The notes beneath the pieces are model-generated. The model searched no databases. It was given only the letters and a program-made list of their open reading frames with translations, and was not told the DNA's origin. 37,901 bases of DNA, taken from assembly GCA_018668635.1 (NCBI GenBank), contig JABJCN010000159.1, positions 1-37,901 of the forward strand, given 5' to 3'. Shown one piece after another: positions 28,168-37,575 of this stretch (within the stretch, counting starts at the first letter, position 1; every line of letters starts with the position of its first letter). The position numbers were made by a program, and so were the translations under genes. This DNA comes from Opitutia bacterium (GTDB lineage Bacteria > Verrucomicrobiota > Verrucomicrobiia > Opitutales > JABJCN01).

Positions 28168-29751
28168 ATGAAATACATCCTGACCACACTCGCTGCCACC
28201 CTTCTTTCCGCCATCATCCTGAACGCGCAAAAACCACCAAAGGGGTTCGAGAAAGTGGATCAGGAGGTCATGATTACCACCTTGCGTGCCCAGATGAAGT
28301 ACAGCATCCGCTCGTTCAGTGTCAAACCGGGCGCCAAGGTTAAACTAGTCTTCAAGAATCCCGATGACCTTCCACACAATCTGATCCTTTGCACCCCCGG
28401 AAAGTCGAAAGGCAAGGACAAGGGGCAGGAAGTCATCGACGCAGTGCTGAAACTTGGCGACAAGGGGGTGGAGATGGACTGGGAACCCAAGGGTCACCCC
28501 AGAATCCTACACAGCTCCGGTATGGTCCAGCCCAAGAAGGAAACCATTATTTGGTTTCAGGCACCCAAGAAGGAAGGGAATTACCCCTACATCTGCACCT
28601 TCCCCGGACACTTCCAGCTCATGAACGGCATGATGGCCGTCTCCAAACTGGCCAATCCGGTGACCAACCTCAGCTACAAGCTTTACCACGGTTCATGGGA
28701 CAAGTCACCGGAATTTTCACAACTGGAAGCAAAGAAAAGCGGCGTTCTGGCCAATGGTTTATTCGATATCGCACCACGCGACCGCAACGACAACTTCGGC
28801 TTCCTCTTTTCAGGCGACATCGAATGCCCCAAGGACGGTAAATATACCTTCACGACCGCCTCAGATGATGGATCCCTACTATTTATCAATGGGAAGAAGG
28901 TGGTGAACAACGATGGTATCCACGGGGTCCAGGGCCGCAGTGGCACGGTAAACCTTAAGGCTGGCAAGCACTCCATCGAAGTACACTTTTTCGAGAAAGG
29001 CGGAGGCGAGGCTCTGGCCGTGGCATGGTCCGGTCCGGGTTTTAAAACCCAGGCCCTCTCCAAAAGCAAGCCCGGCGGTGGCGGTGGTGGCGCGAGCGGC
29101 ATCCCCATCGAGCCCAACGAAGGGGAAGCCACCATATACCGCAACTTCATCGCTGACGCGGGCCCCCGCGCCATCGGGGTCGGTTACTATGATGACGTAA
29201 ACCTGGCATTCGATGCCAACAACCTCCGACTGGCCCTCATATGGCAGGGTGACTTCATGGACGGCGCACGCCACTGGAATGGCCGTGGGCAAGGCTACCA
29301 ACCGCCCGCCGGGGACTCTGTCATCAAGTTGCCCGATGGGGTCGCCTTCGCAACCCTGAACAATGCCGACGACGTCTGGCCCAATGCGGAGTACCGCACC
29401 AAGGACCTTCGCTTCCGGGGTTACCAGCTCGACAAGCGCCAGCACCCGACCTTTAAATATGAGCGGGATGGCATCAGCATCGAGGACACCCCTGCCCCCG
29501 TCATCGGTGAGGAACTCAATCATTTTAAGCGAACCTTGAAGCTATCCGGGAAGCAGGCACCGGAAAACCTCTACTTCCGCGCCGCCACAGGTAACATCGC
29601 CGAACAGGATGGCGGATTCCTCATTGATGACCAACTGCTTATCACGGTCAAAGGCGCCAAGGCCAGTATCCAGAGTGGCGAACTACGCGTGCCCATAGAA
29701 TTCAAGAGAGGCGGCGCCCATCTCGAACTCACCTACGCCTGGACAGAGTGA
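28168..29751 (+). CDS. Cupredoxin (auracyanin-like) - PA14 protein
   Basis: 527 aa with signal peptide (MKYILTTLAATLLSAIILNA). The type 1 copper domain (about 28-160) shows all four expected ligands: His70 in LPHNLIL and Cys143, His148 and Met152 in YICTFPGHFQLM (C-x4-H-x3-M). A PA14-like domain (about 170-300) follows: GKYTFTTASDDGSLLFINGK and AGKHSIEVHFFEKGGGEAL. After a Gly-rich linker, a third beta-rich domain (about 315-527, IWQGDFMDGARHWNGRGQGY) resembles domains attached to dehydrogenase-cytochrome proteins in this phylum; I recall it as DUF6797-like but could not check. A periplasmic electron-transfer role is likely, with the PA14 part possibly binding sugar or holding the substrate. 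It sits between two dehydrogenase-type genes. Confidence 0.87.
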   Translation: MKYILTTLAATLLSAIILNAQKPPKGFEKVDQEVMITTLRAQMKYSIRSFSVKPGAKVKLVFKNPDDLPHNLILCTPGKSKGKDKGQEVIDAVLKLGDKGVEMDWEPKGHPRILHSSGMVQPKKETIIWFQAPKKEGNYPYICTFPGHFQLMNGMMAVSKLANPVTNLSYKLYHGSWDKSPEFSQLEAKKSGVLANGLFDIAPRDRNDNFGFLFSGDIECPKDGKYTFTTASDDGSLLFINGKKVVNNDGIHGVQGRSGTVNLKAGKHSIEVHFFEKGGGEALAVAWSGPGFKTQALSKSKPGGGGGGASGIPIEPNEGEATIYRNFIADAGPRAIGVGYYDDVNLAFDANNLRLALIWQGDFMDGARHWNGRGQGYQPPAGDSVIKLPDGVAFATLNNADDVWPNAEYRTKDLRFRGYQLDKRQHPTFKYERDGISIEDTPAPVIGEELNHFKRTLKLSGKQAPENLYFRAATGNIAEQDGGFLIDDQLLITVKGAKASIQSGELRVPIEFKRGGAHLELTYAWTE

Positions 29752-29795
29752 ACCCGTACCGAAAATCCTGCAAACACCCATAAGACGAAAATTCA

Positions 29796-31265
29796 ATGAA
29801 AGCCATTCAAGCCACCACCGCTCTGCTCATACTCGCCACCAGCCTGGCTGCACAGCCCACTGAGGCCGACTACTATCCCATCACCGATATCCCACTGCCT
29901 GAAGGTGAGACTATTGAGGTCAGCGGTATCGACATCCTTCCCGGCAACAAGGTCGCCATCGCCTCCCGGCGTGGTGACATCTGGGTCGCTGACGATGCCT
30001 TCTCGGCAAACGCCGAAAAAGCACCCGACTGGACCCTCTTCGCCCGCGGTCTGCATGAGGTTATCGGAATCGCATGGAAGGACGACTGGCTCTACCTAAC
30101 CCAGCGCCCGGAAGTTTCCCGTATCAAGGACAGTGACGGCGATGGCCGTGCTGATATATTTGAGACCGTCGGCGATGGATGGGGCATCAACGGGGACTAC
30201 CATGAATATGCCTTTGGAACTCGTCATGACAAGGAGGGCAATATCTGGGTCGTACTCTGCCTAACCGGCTCCGGTGGCGCTGATGACAAAAGCCCTTTTC
30301 GAGGCTGGTGTATGCGCGTGACCCCCGACGGCCAGACCGTCCCCACCGCCTACGGAATCCGCTCCCCCGGCGGCATCGGCTTAAACCACCTTGGGGACGT
30401 CTTCTACTGTGATAACCAAGGCCTCTGGAACGGTTCCAGTTCACTCAAGCACCTCGCCAAGGGAAGCTTCCAGGGCAACCCCACAGGCAACAAGTACTTC
30501 GCGCTCACTGATGTTCTCGGGGCCAAGCCTCCGGAGCCCAAAAGCGGCAGCCGAATCGAGACCGAACGCAAAAAGGTACCCGCACTGATCCCCCCGCCGA
30601 TCGTCCTGCCCCACGGCAAGATGGGGAACTCACCCGCAGGCATCGAGTGCGATGAGACCAACGGCAAGTTTGGCCCTTTCAGCAACCAGCTTTTCGTATC
30701 GGAACAGACCCACTCCAAGGTCCACCGCGTCTTCCTGGAGAAAGTCAATGGCTATTACCAGGGCGCGGCGTTCCCGTTCCTCAAAGGATTTGGCTCAGGC
30801 AACATCGTGGCTCGCTTCGCAAAGGATGGCTCCATGTTCACAGGCGGCACCAATCGAGGCTGGGGCTCACACGGCAAAAAACCCTTCTCATTCCAGCGCG
30901 TCAACTGGACCGGTAAAGTCCCCTTCGAGATTCATGAGATGCATGCCCGCCACGACGGATTTGAACTGACCTTCACCCATCCTGCCGACCCTGCCTCCCT
31001 AACTGACACCACCAAATACCTGATGGAGGCTTATACCTACATCTATCAAAAAGGTTACGGCAGCCCTGTTGTCGACAAGAGTACGCCCAAAATCACTGCG
31101 GCCATTCCAGGAAAGGATGGACGGAGTGTCCGCCTCGTAGTCGAAGGCCTCATAAAGGGACATGTGCATGAACTTCATACGCCTGCCATACGCCAGAAAG
31201 GCAAAGACCACCCGCTTCTCCACCCGGTCGCCTACTATACACTCAACGAAATCCCATCCAAGTGA
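29796..31265 (+). CDS. Exported beta-propeller (sorbosone dehydrogenase-like) protein
   Basis: 489 aa with signal peptide (MKAIQATTALLILATSLAAQ). Propeller-type repeats include VAIASRRGDIWVADD, VIGIAWKDDWLYLTQRPE, IKDSDGDGRADIFE (calcium-type loop), GIRSPGGIGLNHLGDVFYCDN and FTGGTNRGWGS. The C-terminal about 120 residues form a separate beta domain (FEIHEMHARHDGFELTFTHP), common in large dehydrogenase relatives. No CxxCH or copper motif is present. It probably belongs to the same oxidation system as its neighbours, 44 bases after the cupredoxin gene. Cofactor use (for example PQQ) cannot be shown from the sequence. Confidence 0.82.
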   Translation: MKAIQATTALLILATSLAAQPTEADYYPITDIPLPEGETIEVSGIDILPGNKVAIASRRGDIWVADDAFSANAEKAPDWTLFARGLHEVIGIAWKDDWLYLTQRPEVSRIKDSDGDGRADIFETVGDGWGINGDYHEYAFGTRHDKEGNIWVVLCLTGSGGADDKSPFRGWCMRVTPDGQTVPTAYGIRSPGGIGLNHLGDVFYCDNQGLWNGSSSLKHLAKGSFQGNPTGNKYFALTDVLGAKPPEPKSGSRIETERKKVPALIPPPIVLPHGKMGNSPAGIECDETNGKFGPFSNQLFVSEQTHSKVHRVFLEKVNGYYQGAAFPFLKGFGSGNIVARFAKDGSMFTGGTNRGWGSHGKKPFSFQRVNWTGKVPFEIHEMHARHDGFELTFTHPADPASLTDTTKYLMEAYTYIYQKGYGSPVVDKSTPKITAAIPGKDGRSVRLVVEGLIKGHVHELHTPAIRQKGKDHPLLHPVAYYTLNEIPSK

Positions 31266-31324
31266 TTCTCCGTTAAGGAAAACCTCGCCAATTTTACATC
31301 CGAGCCATCAAATGGGCGGTTAAA

Positions 31325-33781
31325 ATGCCGCAACCACATTTTCGTGTTCCAAAACACATCAGCTTGGACAACGTAATCCCGCTGACAGCGGTCGTTGGAA
31401 TACTCTTTTGTTCCACGGTCCTGAATGCCAGACCTCTCAGCCCGGATGAATCTGTCAGGGCATTCCAGTTCGAGTCACCGGACTTGCGAGTCGAACTGGT
31501 TGCGGCAGAGCCTCAGGTCATTGATCCCATCGCAATGTGCTTTGATAGAAACGGCAACGTGTATGTCGTTGAGAGTCCCGGTTATCCCCATCCTGGGAAA
31601 GGGCTTCCGGATGCACGCAAGGGCCGTATTGTACGACTGCGAGACCTCAACAAAGATGGGCTGTTTGAAAACCGTAACGTCTTTGCCCGGGACTTGATAT
31701 TCCCAAACGGAATCCTGCCATGGGACGGGGGGTTCTTCGTCACATCCGCCCCGGATATCCTTTATTTCAAGGATACAAACAACGACGGGCGACCAGACAT
31801 CAACAGGATTGTCCTTACCGGGTTCGGGACCGACAGCAGCAGTGAGCAATTGCGGGTTGCCTGTCCCACACTTGGACCGGACGGATGGATTTATGTCACC
31901 AGTGGACTTACAGGCGCAAAGGTCTCCAGCCCCCTTCACCCGGATCGATCACCGGTTGAAATCCGCCGTAATGACGGGCGTTTTCATCCAGAGACCCTCG
32001 AGTTCCAACCCCTTCTTACTTACGGGCAGTTTGGACAAGCCTTTGACAACAACGGTAGACGATTCATCAACTCCAATCGTAATCCTTTGCAGTGGTGTGT
32101 CTGGACCCATTCAGGGAACAAGCCACCTCCACCCTATCCCAAACCCGTGATCGATCTTGCCGAAGGCCGAAGCCGACTGCATCCGTTATCACCCGACACG
32201 ACAGCCTCCAGTTTCATCCCCAAACTGATGCAGAATCTCCATGCCGGCACCTTCACTTCTGCATGCGGCCTCAATTTTCATGATGGCAAGCGCCTGCCCC
32301 GACACCGAGGAGCCTTCTTCATTTGTGAGCCCGCACAGAATCTGGTCCATTGTCGATTCCTGCGCGAGACAGCCACGAAATTTGAATCCATTCCCTCCGT
32401 ACCTGATCGCGAATTCCTTGCCTCACCCGATCAATGGTTCCGCCCGGTCTTTGCAACCACCGGACCGGACGGCGCCCTGTATATTTGTGACATGTATCGC
32501 AAGTTCATCGACCACCCCAACTATCTGCCCAAGGAAGCCTCCGCCGGGATGGACTTCAATGCCGGCAAGCAACACGGCCGAATATGGAGGATTACATCGC
32601 ATTCCAGGGACAAGCCACGTCCCCTGCCCAAAGCGCTCGGAGTCAGCCGGGCAATCAAGGAGGTTCTTGAGGCCGACATTACAAAGGACTCACAGAGAAT
32701 TGGCAAAATCGCAACGGACTCCGGGGCCAATGAATGGTTTCGTGCCGCTATTCTCCATATATTCGAAAACCGGCCACATGAGCTTTTTCAACACTTGGGC
32801 AACCGGGCCGCACCGGAATTAATTGAATCCCTCGCAAAGATTCCAGACAATGTAGCTGTTGCCAACCCAGGCTGGAGCAACAGCCAGTTGTTTGCATTTC
32901 ATCTCGGACGCACCGACCCGATACCGAAACCAGTAATAGAAAAGGCATTCAAGTCCGCCCGGGACTCTTCCCTGTCCGTTGCTGATCGTATCCTGGCCAT
33001 TCGTATTACTGCAACCGACCGCCCAGCTACCCTTCTGGACCTTATTGATGCCACTGCACCCCAAGGCGTACAAAACATCTCAATCCAGCTCATTGGTCAC
33101 AAGGTCGATGTTAAAAAACTCCTGGTCAGGCATGCCCGTCTTGGGCCTGAATCCAGGCAGTTCCTTTTGTCAACCATCCTTGAAAACACCCGTAACCATC
33201 CAGCAGTCCTTGATGCCATCGAGGTCGGCCAAATCCCCCGTCATGCACTGACTATCAACCAGCGAAAACGGGTTCAGGGCAACCGGAAGGTCGAGGCACG
33301 CGCCCGGGAACTCTTCCACACTCCCGTAGACGTGGACAGGCAAAAGGTGTTTGAAGCCTACAGGAATCTTCACGACCAGACCGGGAAACCATCAAACGGA
33401 TTGACCGTCTACCAGCGTACATGCGCCCAATGCCATACTTATGGGGATGTTGGCCACAAGGTCGGCCCAGACCTGACCGGACTTCGAAACCAACCCGCTG
33501 AGGCACTGCTCCTCCACATCCTGGACCCAAACCGCGAAGTCCACGCGGGATTCACCCTCTACGAGGTCGAGACCCGGGACGGAAAAACATTTGCTGGAAT
33601 CCTATCCTCGGAAACCCCCGAGGAAATTACCCTGACCCTGCCGTTGGGCCTCCGGCAAACCATTCAGCGGTCAATGATCAAAAAGTTTCAGGCCAGCAAC
33701 AAATCCCTGATGCCGGAGGGACTGGAGCAAACAATGACCCGGCAGGAGATGAAGGATTTACTGGCATTCCTGAAGAATTGA
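31325..33781 (+). CDS. PVC-type dehydrogenase with C-terminal cytochrome c
   Basis: 818 aa. A hydrophobic export segment (VIPLTAVVGILFCSTVLNA) lies about 17 residues in. The propeller (about 50-440) has VELVAAEPQVIDPIAMCFD, DLNKDGLFENRNVF, TNNDGRPDINR and GPDGALYICDMYRK. HEAT-like helices fill about 440-680. The haem domain has CAQCH at residues 700-704 and a probable axial Met in LMPEGL near the end; GFTLYEVETRDGKTFAGIL and LPLGLRQTI are typical of this haem domain. It is the full-length arrangement that the proteins at 1087 and 26161 lack. Predicted role: periplasmic substrate oxidation with intramolecular electron transfer to haem c. Confidence 0.92.
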   Translation: MPQPHFRVPKHISLDNVIPLTAVVGILFCSTVLNARPLSPDESVRAFQFESPDLRVELVAAEPQVIDPIAMCFDRNGNVYVVESPGYPHPGKGLPDARKGRIVRLRDLNKDGLFENRNVFARDLIFPNGILPWDGGFFVTSAPDILYFKDTNNDGRPDINRIVLTGFGTDSSSEQLRVACPTLGPDGWIYVTSGLTGAKVSSPLHPDRSPVEIRRNDGRFHPETLEFQPLLTYGQFGQAFDNNGRRFINSNRNPLQWCVWTHSGNKPPPPYPKPVIDLAEGRSRLHPLSPDTTASSFIPKLMQNLHAGTFTSACGLNFHDGKRLPRHRGAFFICEPAQNLVHCRFLRETATKFESIPSVPDREFLASPDQWFRPVFATTGPDGALYICDMYRKFIDHPNYLPKEASAGMDFNAGKQHGRIWRITSHSRDKPRPLPKALGVSRAIKEVLEADITKDSQRIGKIATDSGANEWFRAAILHIFENRPHELFQHLGNRAAPELIESLAKIPDNVAVANPGWSNSQLFAFHLGRTDPIPKPVIEKAFKSARDSSLSVADRILAIRITATDRPATLLDLIDATAPQGVQNISIQLIGHKVDVKKLLVRHARLGPESRQFLLSTILENTRNHPAVLDAIEVGQIPRHALTINQRKRVQGNRKVEARARELFHTPVDVDRQKVFEAYRNLHDQTGKPSNGLTVYQRTCAQCHTYGDVGHKVGPDLTGLRNQPAEALLLHILDPNREVHAGFTLYEVETRDGKTFAGILSSETPEEITLTLPLGLRQTIQRSMIKKFQASNKSLMPEGLEQTMTRQEMKDLLAFLKN

Positions 33782-33786
33782 TTCAT

Positions 33787-33820
33787 CCGGGTAATTGAAG
33801 AAATCCCCCGAATAACCTGG
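33787..33820. terminator. Weak hairpin between convergent genes
   Basis: CCGGGTAAT and ATAACCTGG form a stem with one mismatch and one G-T pair around a 16-base loop. It lies exactly between two convergent stops (33781 and 33822), so it could serve both strands. There is no T-run on the plus strand. Confidence 0.35.
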
Positions 33821-33821
33821 G

Positions 33822-35915
33822 TCACTGCTTCAAAAAAACCTTCTCCATCAACTCCTTCCCGGACAGGGCGCGATCGTAGATGACAATCTCGTCAAGTCGC
33901 CCTTCCCAGTTGTCCTCATTGTCGGAGCGTCCACCAATAAAAAGGTCACCGAAACCCTTTGAAAACGAAGGTTCCTGAGTTTTCACGGAAAGAACTTCTT
34001 TCCTGTTGGCATACACGATCACATTACGGCCATTTCGGACTAGAGTTGCCTGCATCCATTTCCAGCGTTTGTATGGCATGGTCCGACCAATTGAGACAAC
34101 ATCCCCATGCCTGAAAACAATGCGACCGTTGCCGGTAAGGCCGAGGTGGTCACCATGCAAAGTAATCCCGTTGACATGATCACGGGAAAACATCCAACCG
34201 GCAACCTTACGTGCACCATTGGGCATGCCGTTCCAGAAGTGCATGGATACAGTGAAATCGGATTCCAGTCCAGGGAGATGGGAGCGTAGACGTCCCCCGC
34301 AGAAATGCGCAGCCTGTTGATCCACTCCCTTGAGATGAAAAACCACTCCGCTCTCAAAGGTGGCATTATGATGGTTCATTGAAATATCCACCGCATGGGG
34401 GCCATTGAATTCATCAAGGGTCCAGTAAGCAAGTGGTCTCGAATCAATACGTAATTGACGTTCATTACTGATAACAGCTTCAGGAATACGACGGGATTTC
34501 CCGGAAACGATTTCCAGCAATTGCAGGCACCCCTCCACGATTTTCGGTTCAGCCTGCTCCTCAAGGCCTGCTGAACGAGCGGGCCAGGTATTGTAACCAC
34601 CGAGAACATGTTGTTCCGGCGGTGGTATGTAGCCGTCAGCTCCATTTGCCAGCTCAATTACCATGGTCTTTTCCAGCGGACTCATGGCCTTGAGCTTTAA
34701 GCCGGTAAGGGCATAAGTCTCATTCGGTGTTGTGGTAATTGCCATGTCGCCTATTCGAAGGGCCTGTATAACGATTTCCGTCTCCTGAAGCTCATGAAGG
34801 ATCACCTGTTCATTGGCGTAGACCTCCGTGCGATCTTTCGGCGCACGATCGACCTGACGGGCAAGGACACCCTTTGCCCACACCAGGCGTTGGGCGTCAG
34901 GCACACGGTAACGAAGTTTCATCCTGCGCTCGGACATCGCCAAGTCTATTTCCGAGCGGTAATGCACCTTATCAAACCCGCGAAGTGCAAGGCGGGCCAA
35001 TCCCTCGGCGTAAGACTCGATCTTCATCTGCTCATCGGGCTTGGGTGGGTTGGTCTTCCAGTCCCGCAGCGTGTAATCTCGCCGCCAGATGTCACCACTG
35101 CAACCATGTGACATTATACCGACAAAGGTTTCGTCAGTTCCTGGTATCATTTGCTTCAGGTTTCTGTTGAACATCCCGAAATAGTCCGCACTCAACGCCT
35201 TGACTCCGGCAAAGTAATGCATGGAGAAGTTTGCCAGGACCGCGAGGGGACGCCCATTGAGGTTACGGATGCAAAGCATGGCCAACTCGGGATCCTCAGG
35301 ACCGGACTCCCCTATTACATTCCCCCAGTTTCGACCGGCGTGCATTGTGGCACGGACAGTGCGATTACCAAAAGGATCAAGTTCCATGCGGTCAGGACGA
35401 AGAATCCATCTGCGCAACGCCGTGAACTTCGACGCCTGCACGGAATGCCAACCAACCTCCGCTGGCTGAAGGTTTTTCTGCGCAGACTCTATGCCCTGCG
35501 CAATCTTGTGGATAAGGAACGGAACGTAACGGGGATCGGCATCCGTGCCAAGACAGGCAAAAGCAGATGGCGCAGTGTGGGTGTGGGTTGCAGAGACAAG
35601 AATGTGATCGGCAGGAATCCCGGTCCTCCTGGCGGCAATCTCTTTTGCCTTGTCGAGCATGGCACGTGGCATCATGCAACTGTCAACAACAACGATGGCA
35701 ATCCGGGTCGAGCCGTCTGACAGGACAATTGAACGGGCATAAAGTGGATCGGTGACCGTACTGGCAGTACGGCTCATGAATCCCCCATTGACCAATACGG
35801 GAAACGCCTTTGGGGAAATATCGGTTCGGGATGCCCCGGCCCTGAACTCCGCAAAACCCATCTGGATAACAAGGGGCATCAAGAGGAGGGGCAGTAAATG
35901 ATTCATGACATTCAT
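33822..35915 (-). CDS. Neutral ceramidase-like hydrolase with C-terminal LamG
   Basis: About 697 aa from the ATG at 35915; another ATG at 35906 is possible, both at the head of a signal peptide (NHLLPLLLMPLVIQMGFA). The N-terminal 480 residues resemble the neutral/alkaline non-lysosomal ceramidase family: RAGASRTDISP, VSATHTHTAPSA (Zn ligands H111, H113) and SHGCSGDIWRRDY near the usual active-site segment. The canonical catalytic Ser motif GDVSPN is not present as such, so ceramide need not be the substrate. A LamG domain fills about 510-697 (LAYWTLDE, GRLDEIVIYDRALSGKELM). Bacterial relatives of this architecture are usually uncharacterised; an amidase or esterase on surface polymers or lipids is an inference. 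Confidence 0.85.
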   Translation of the reverse strand: MNVMNHLLPLLLMPLVIQMGFAEFRAGASRTDISPKAFPVLVNGGFMSRTASTVTDPLYARSIVLSDGSTRIAIVVVDSCMMPRAMLDKAKEIAARRTGIPADHILVSATHTHTAPSAFACLGTDADPRYVPFLIHKIAQGIESAQKNLQPAEVGWHSVQASKFTALRRWILRPDRMELDPFGNRTVRATMHAGRNWGNVIGESGPEDPELAMLCIRNLNGRPLAVLANFSMHYFAGVKALSADYFGMFNRNLKQMIPGTDETFVGIMSHGCSGDIWRRDYTLRDWKTNPPKPDEQMKIESYAEGLARLALRGFDKVHYRSEIDLAMSERRMKLRYRVPDAQRLVWAKGVLARQVDRAPKDRTEVYANEQVILHELQETEIVIQALRIGDMAITTTPNETYALTGLKLKAMSPLEKTMVIELANGADGYIPPPEQHVLGGYNTWPARSAGLEEQAEPKIVEGCLQLLEIVSGKSRRIPEAVISNERQLRIDSRPLAYWTLDEFNGPHAVDISMNHHNATFESGVVFHLKGVDQQAAHFCGGRLRSHLPGLESDFTVSMHFWNGMPNGARKVAGWMFSRDHVNGITLHGDHLGLTGNGRIVFRHGDVVSIGRTMPYKRWKWMQATLVRNGRNVIVYANRKEVLSVKTQEPSFSKGFGDLFIGGRSDNEDNWEGRLDEIVIYDRALSGKELMEKVFLKQ

Positions 35916-35986
35916 CCCGTCAAGAATTCCAATATATCGCAAGAAGTTTTGACATGACCACAACCACCGATACGTCTTGTGCAGTA

Positions 35987-37177
35987 ATGAAACCAATACT
36001 ACCACTTCTCGTTACAACTCTTTCATTCCTTGCAACCAGCCTTCTGCAGGCCGGACTCAACCGAAATACAATCTACCGGGGAAACCTGCAGAACTCCCTA
36101 ATCCAGTTTGAAAAGGAGAAAACTGGCCGAGTCGCCTTTATCGGCGGTTCAATCACCCAGATGGAAGGCTATCGCCCCATCCTCACCGGATGGCTGCAAA
36201 AAAGGTTTCCCGAAACCAAGTTCGAGTTCGTGAATGCGGGAATCTCCTCCACCTGCTCAACAACGGGGGCATTCAGGCTTCAGGACCATGTCCTGAACAA
36301 GGGACGTATTGACCTCTTCTTCGTCGAGTTTGCAGTCAACGATGATCAGGATGCAGGGCACACGCGGCAAAACTGCATCCGTGGCATGGAAGGAATCATC
36401 AGGCAGGCCAGAACTGTTCAGCCCGAGATGGACATCATCTGTACCCACTTTGTGAATCCCGGGATGCTGAAGACCTTGCAGGAAGGACAGACCTCTCTCT
36501 CAATGGCAGCTCATGAGATGGTTCTCCAGCACTACGGGGTATCCACAAACTTCGCTGCAAGGGAGTTGGCTGATCGAATCGAGGCAGGCACAATGAGCTG
36601 GAAGCAGTTTGGCGGTACTCATCCCGGAAAAACGGGCAACATGATGGCGGCAGAGGGGGCAAAAAGAATTCTTGAAGCCGCATGGAGCCAACCATTAAAC
36701 AAGAGCTCGAGCAGGAAACCCCACCGGGTCCCCTCTTCCCCGCTGGATGAGGGTAGCTACATCAATGGACACTTCCTCTCTCCCGGCAAGGCATCGAAGG
36801 ACAAGGGATTTTCCTTCATCCAGCCCGAATGGAAGAAGATTCCCGGGAGCTTCCGCAACACTTTTGCAGGAATGAAACTGCTTTGTGCGGACCAGGCCGG
36901 TGCAGAAACAACAATCAAGTTCGAGGGTCCCACCCTGGGTGCCTATGTTCTGGCCGGTCCAGATGCAGGAATCCTGGAAACAAGCATTGACGGAGGAGAA
37001 TTCGCTCCCGTTGACCTTTACCACAATTACAGTCGGGGACTCCATTACCCAAGGACGGTCATCATGGCCTCCGACCTGAATCAAGGTAATCACACGGCCC
37101 GCATACGTGTAGCCAAAAAGAATAATCCCCGAAGCAAGGGGACTGCGGCGCGGATTCTGCAATTCGGTGTCAACTGA
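35987..37177 (+). CDS. Exported SGNH/GDSL-type hydrolase
   Basis: 396 aa from the ATG at 35987, which opens a signal peptide (MKPILPLLVTTLSFLATSLLQAG); an ATG at 35954 adds 11 residues. Block I is VAFIGGSITQMEGY with the nucleophile Ser55. A segment FFVEFAVNDDQD matches the Asn-containing block, and FGGTHPGKTGN holds the catalytic His. The Asp usually three residues before that His is Gly here, so the acid of the triad is uncertain. The last about 130 residues are a separate beta-rich domain (GAYVLAGPDAGILETSIDGG), as in two-domain carbohydrate esterases. Likely role: deacylation of a glycan. It is divergent from the ceramidase-like gene with only 71 bases between starts. Confidence 0.85.
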   Translation: MKPILPLLVTTLSFLATSLLQAGLNRNTIYRGNLQNSLIQFEKEKTGRVAFIGGSITQMEGYRPILTGWLQKRFPETKFEFVNAGISSTCSTTGAFRLQDHVLNKGRIDLFFVEFAVNDDQDAGHTRQNCIRGMEGIIRQARTVQPEMDIICTHFVNPGMLKTLQEGQTSLSMAAHEMVLQHYGVSTNFAARELADRIEAGTMSWKQFGGTHPGKTGNMMAAEGAKRILEAAWSQPLNKSSSRKPHRVPSSPLDEGSYINGHFLSPGKASKDKGFSFIQPEWKKIPGSFRNTFAGMKLLCADQAGAETTIKFEGPTLGAYVLAGPDAGILETSIDGGEFAPVDLYHNYSRGLHYPRTVIMASDLNQGNHTARIRVAKKNNPRSKGTAARILQFGVN

Positions 37178-37263
37178 GATTCCTTTTCCACTTGAGTAAC
37201 AGGAACGCTTTCTTGATATCATATGGACTCGACCCATCGTTCACAATTCAACCCGCTGAAACA

Positions 37264-37551
37264 ATGAATCCTCAGGACCTTCATGTCATCCAGGCACTCG
37301 AAAAAGCCAGTGCCACCGAACATCTCTCTGACCGCGAAAAACAACTCATTGGACTGGCCGTCACAATTACCCGCGGATGCACCCATTGCACAGGCGGACG
37401 CATTGAAAAGGCACTCCAGGGTGGAATCACCCGGGATACCCTGACCGCGACCGCCGACCTCGTCGCCGCCGTCAATGCAGGAGTTGCTGTTCGCACGGTA
37501 TTACAGGGAATGGAAGGACTTTCATGCGACGGTCCCGAATGTTCATCATAG
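37264..37551 (+). CDS. AhpD/carboxymuconolactone decarboxylase-like protein
   Basis: 95 aa from the ATG at 37264; a TTG at 37192 would add a non-family leader. The all-helical CMD fold is suggested by LSDREKQLIGLAVTITRGCTHCTGGRIEKALQ-type text, with the redox pair C39/C42. The His expected four residues after the second Cys in AhpD is Arg46 here. The protein ends with a second Cys pair (SCDGPEC) that could bind metal or form a disulfide. It is probably a cytoplasmic thiol-based peroxidase-like or decarboxylase-like protein; the reaction is not assignable. The next gene starts 24 bases after its TAG and in the same frame. Confidence 0.82.
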   Translation: MNPQDLHVIQALEKASATEHLSDREKQLIGLAVTITRGCTHCTGGRIEKALQGGITRDTLTATADLVAAVNAGVAVRTVLQGMEGLSCDGPECSS

Positions 37552-37575
37552 CCTAACGTCACCGGTCGTTCAATC

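Noticed and set aside
26389-29523. Minus-strand open frames opposite the dehydrogenase and cupredoxin genes
   Set aside because: The plus-strand proteins are clearly real over the same bases, and the reverse translations have no recognisable domain.
4441-37551. UAG recoded as an amino acid: all four TAG codons met in coding frames (4441, 5506, 11810, 37549) are followed by an open frame into the next coding segment
   Set aside because: Reading through 5506 and 37549 would fuse complete, unrelated proteins and bury a signal peptide. The TAA between sulfatase and TonB receptor shows the same in-frame neighbour, so the pattern is not special to TAG.
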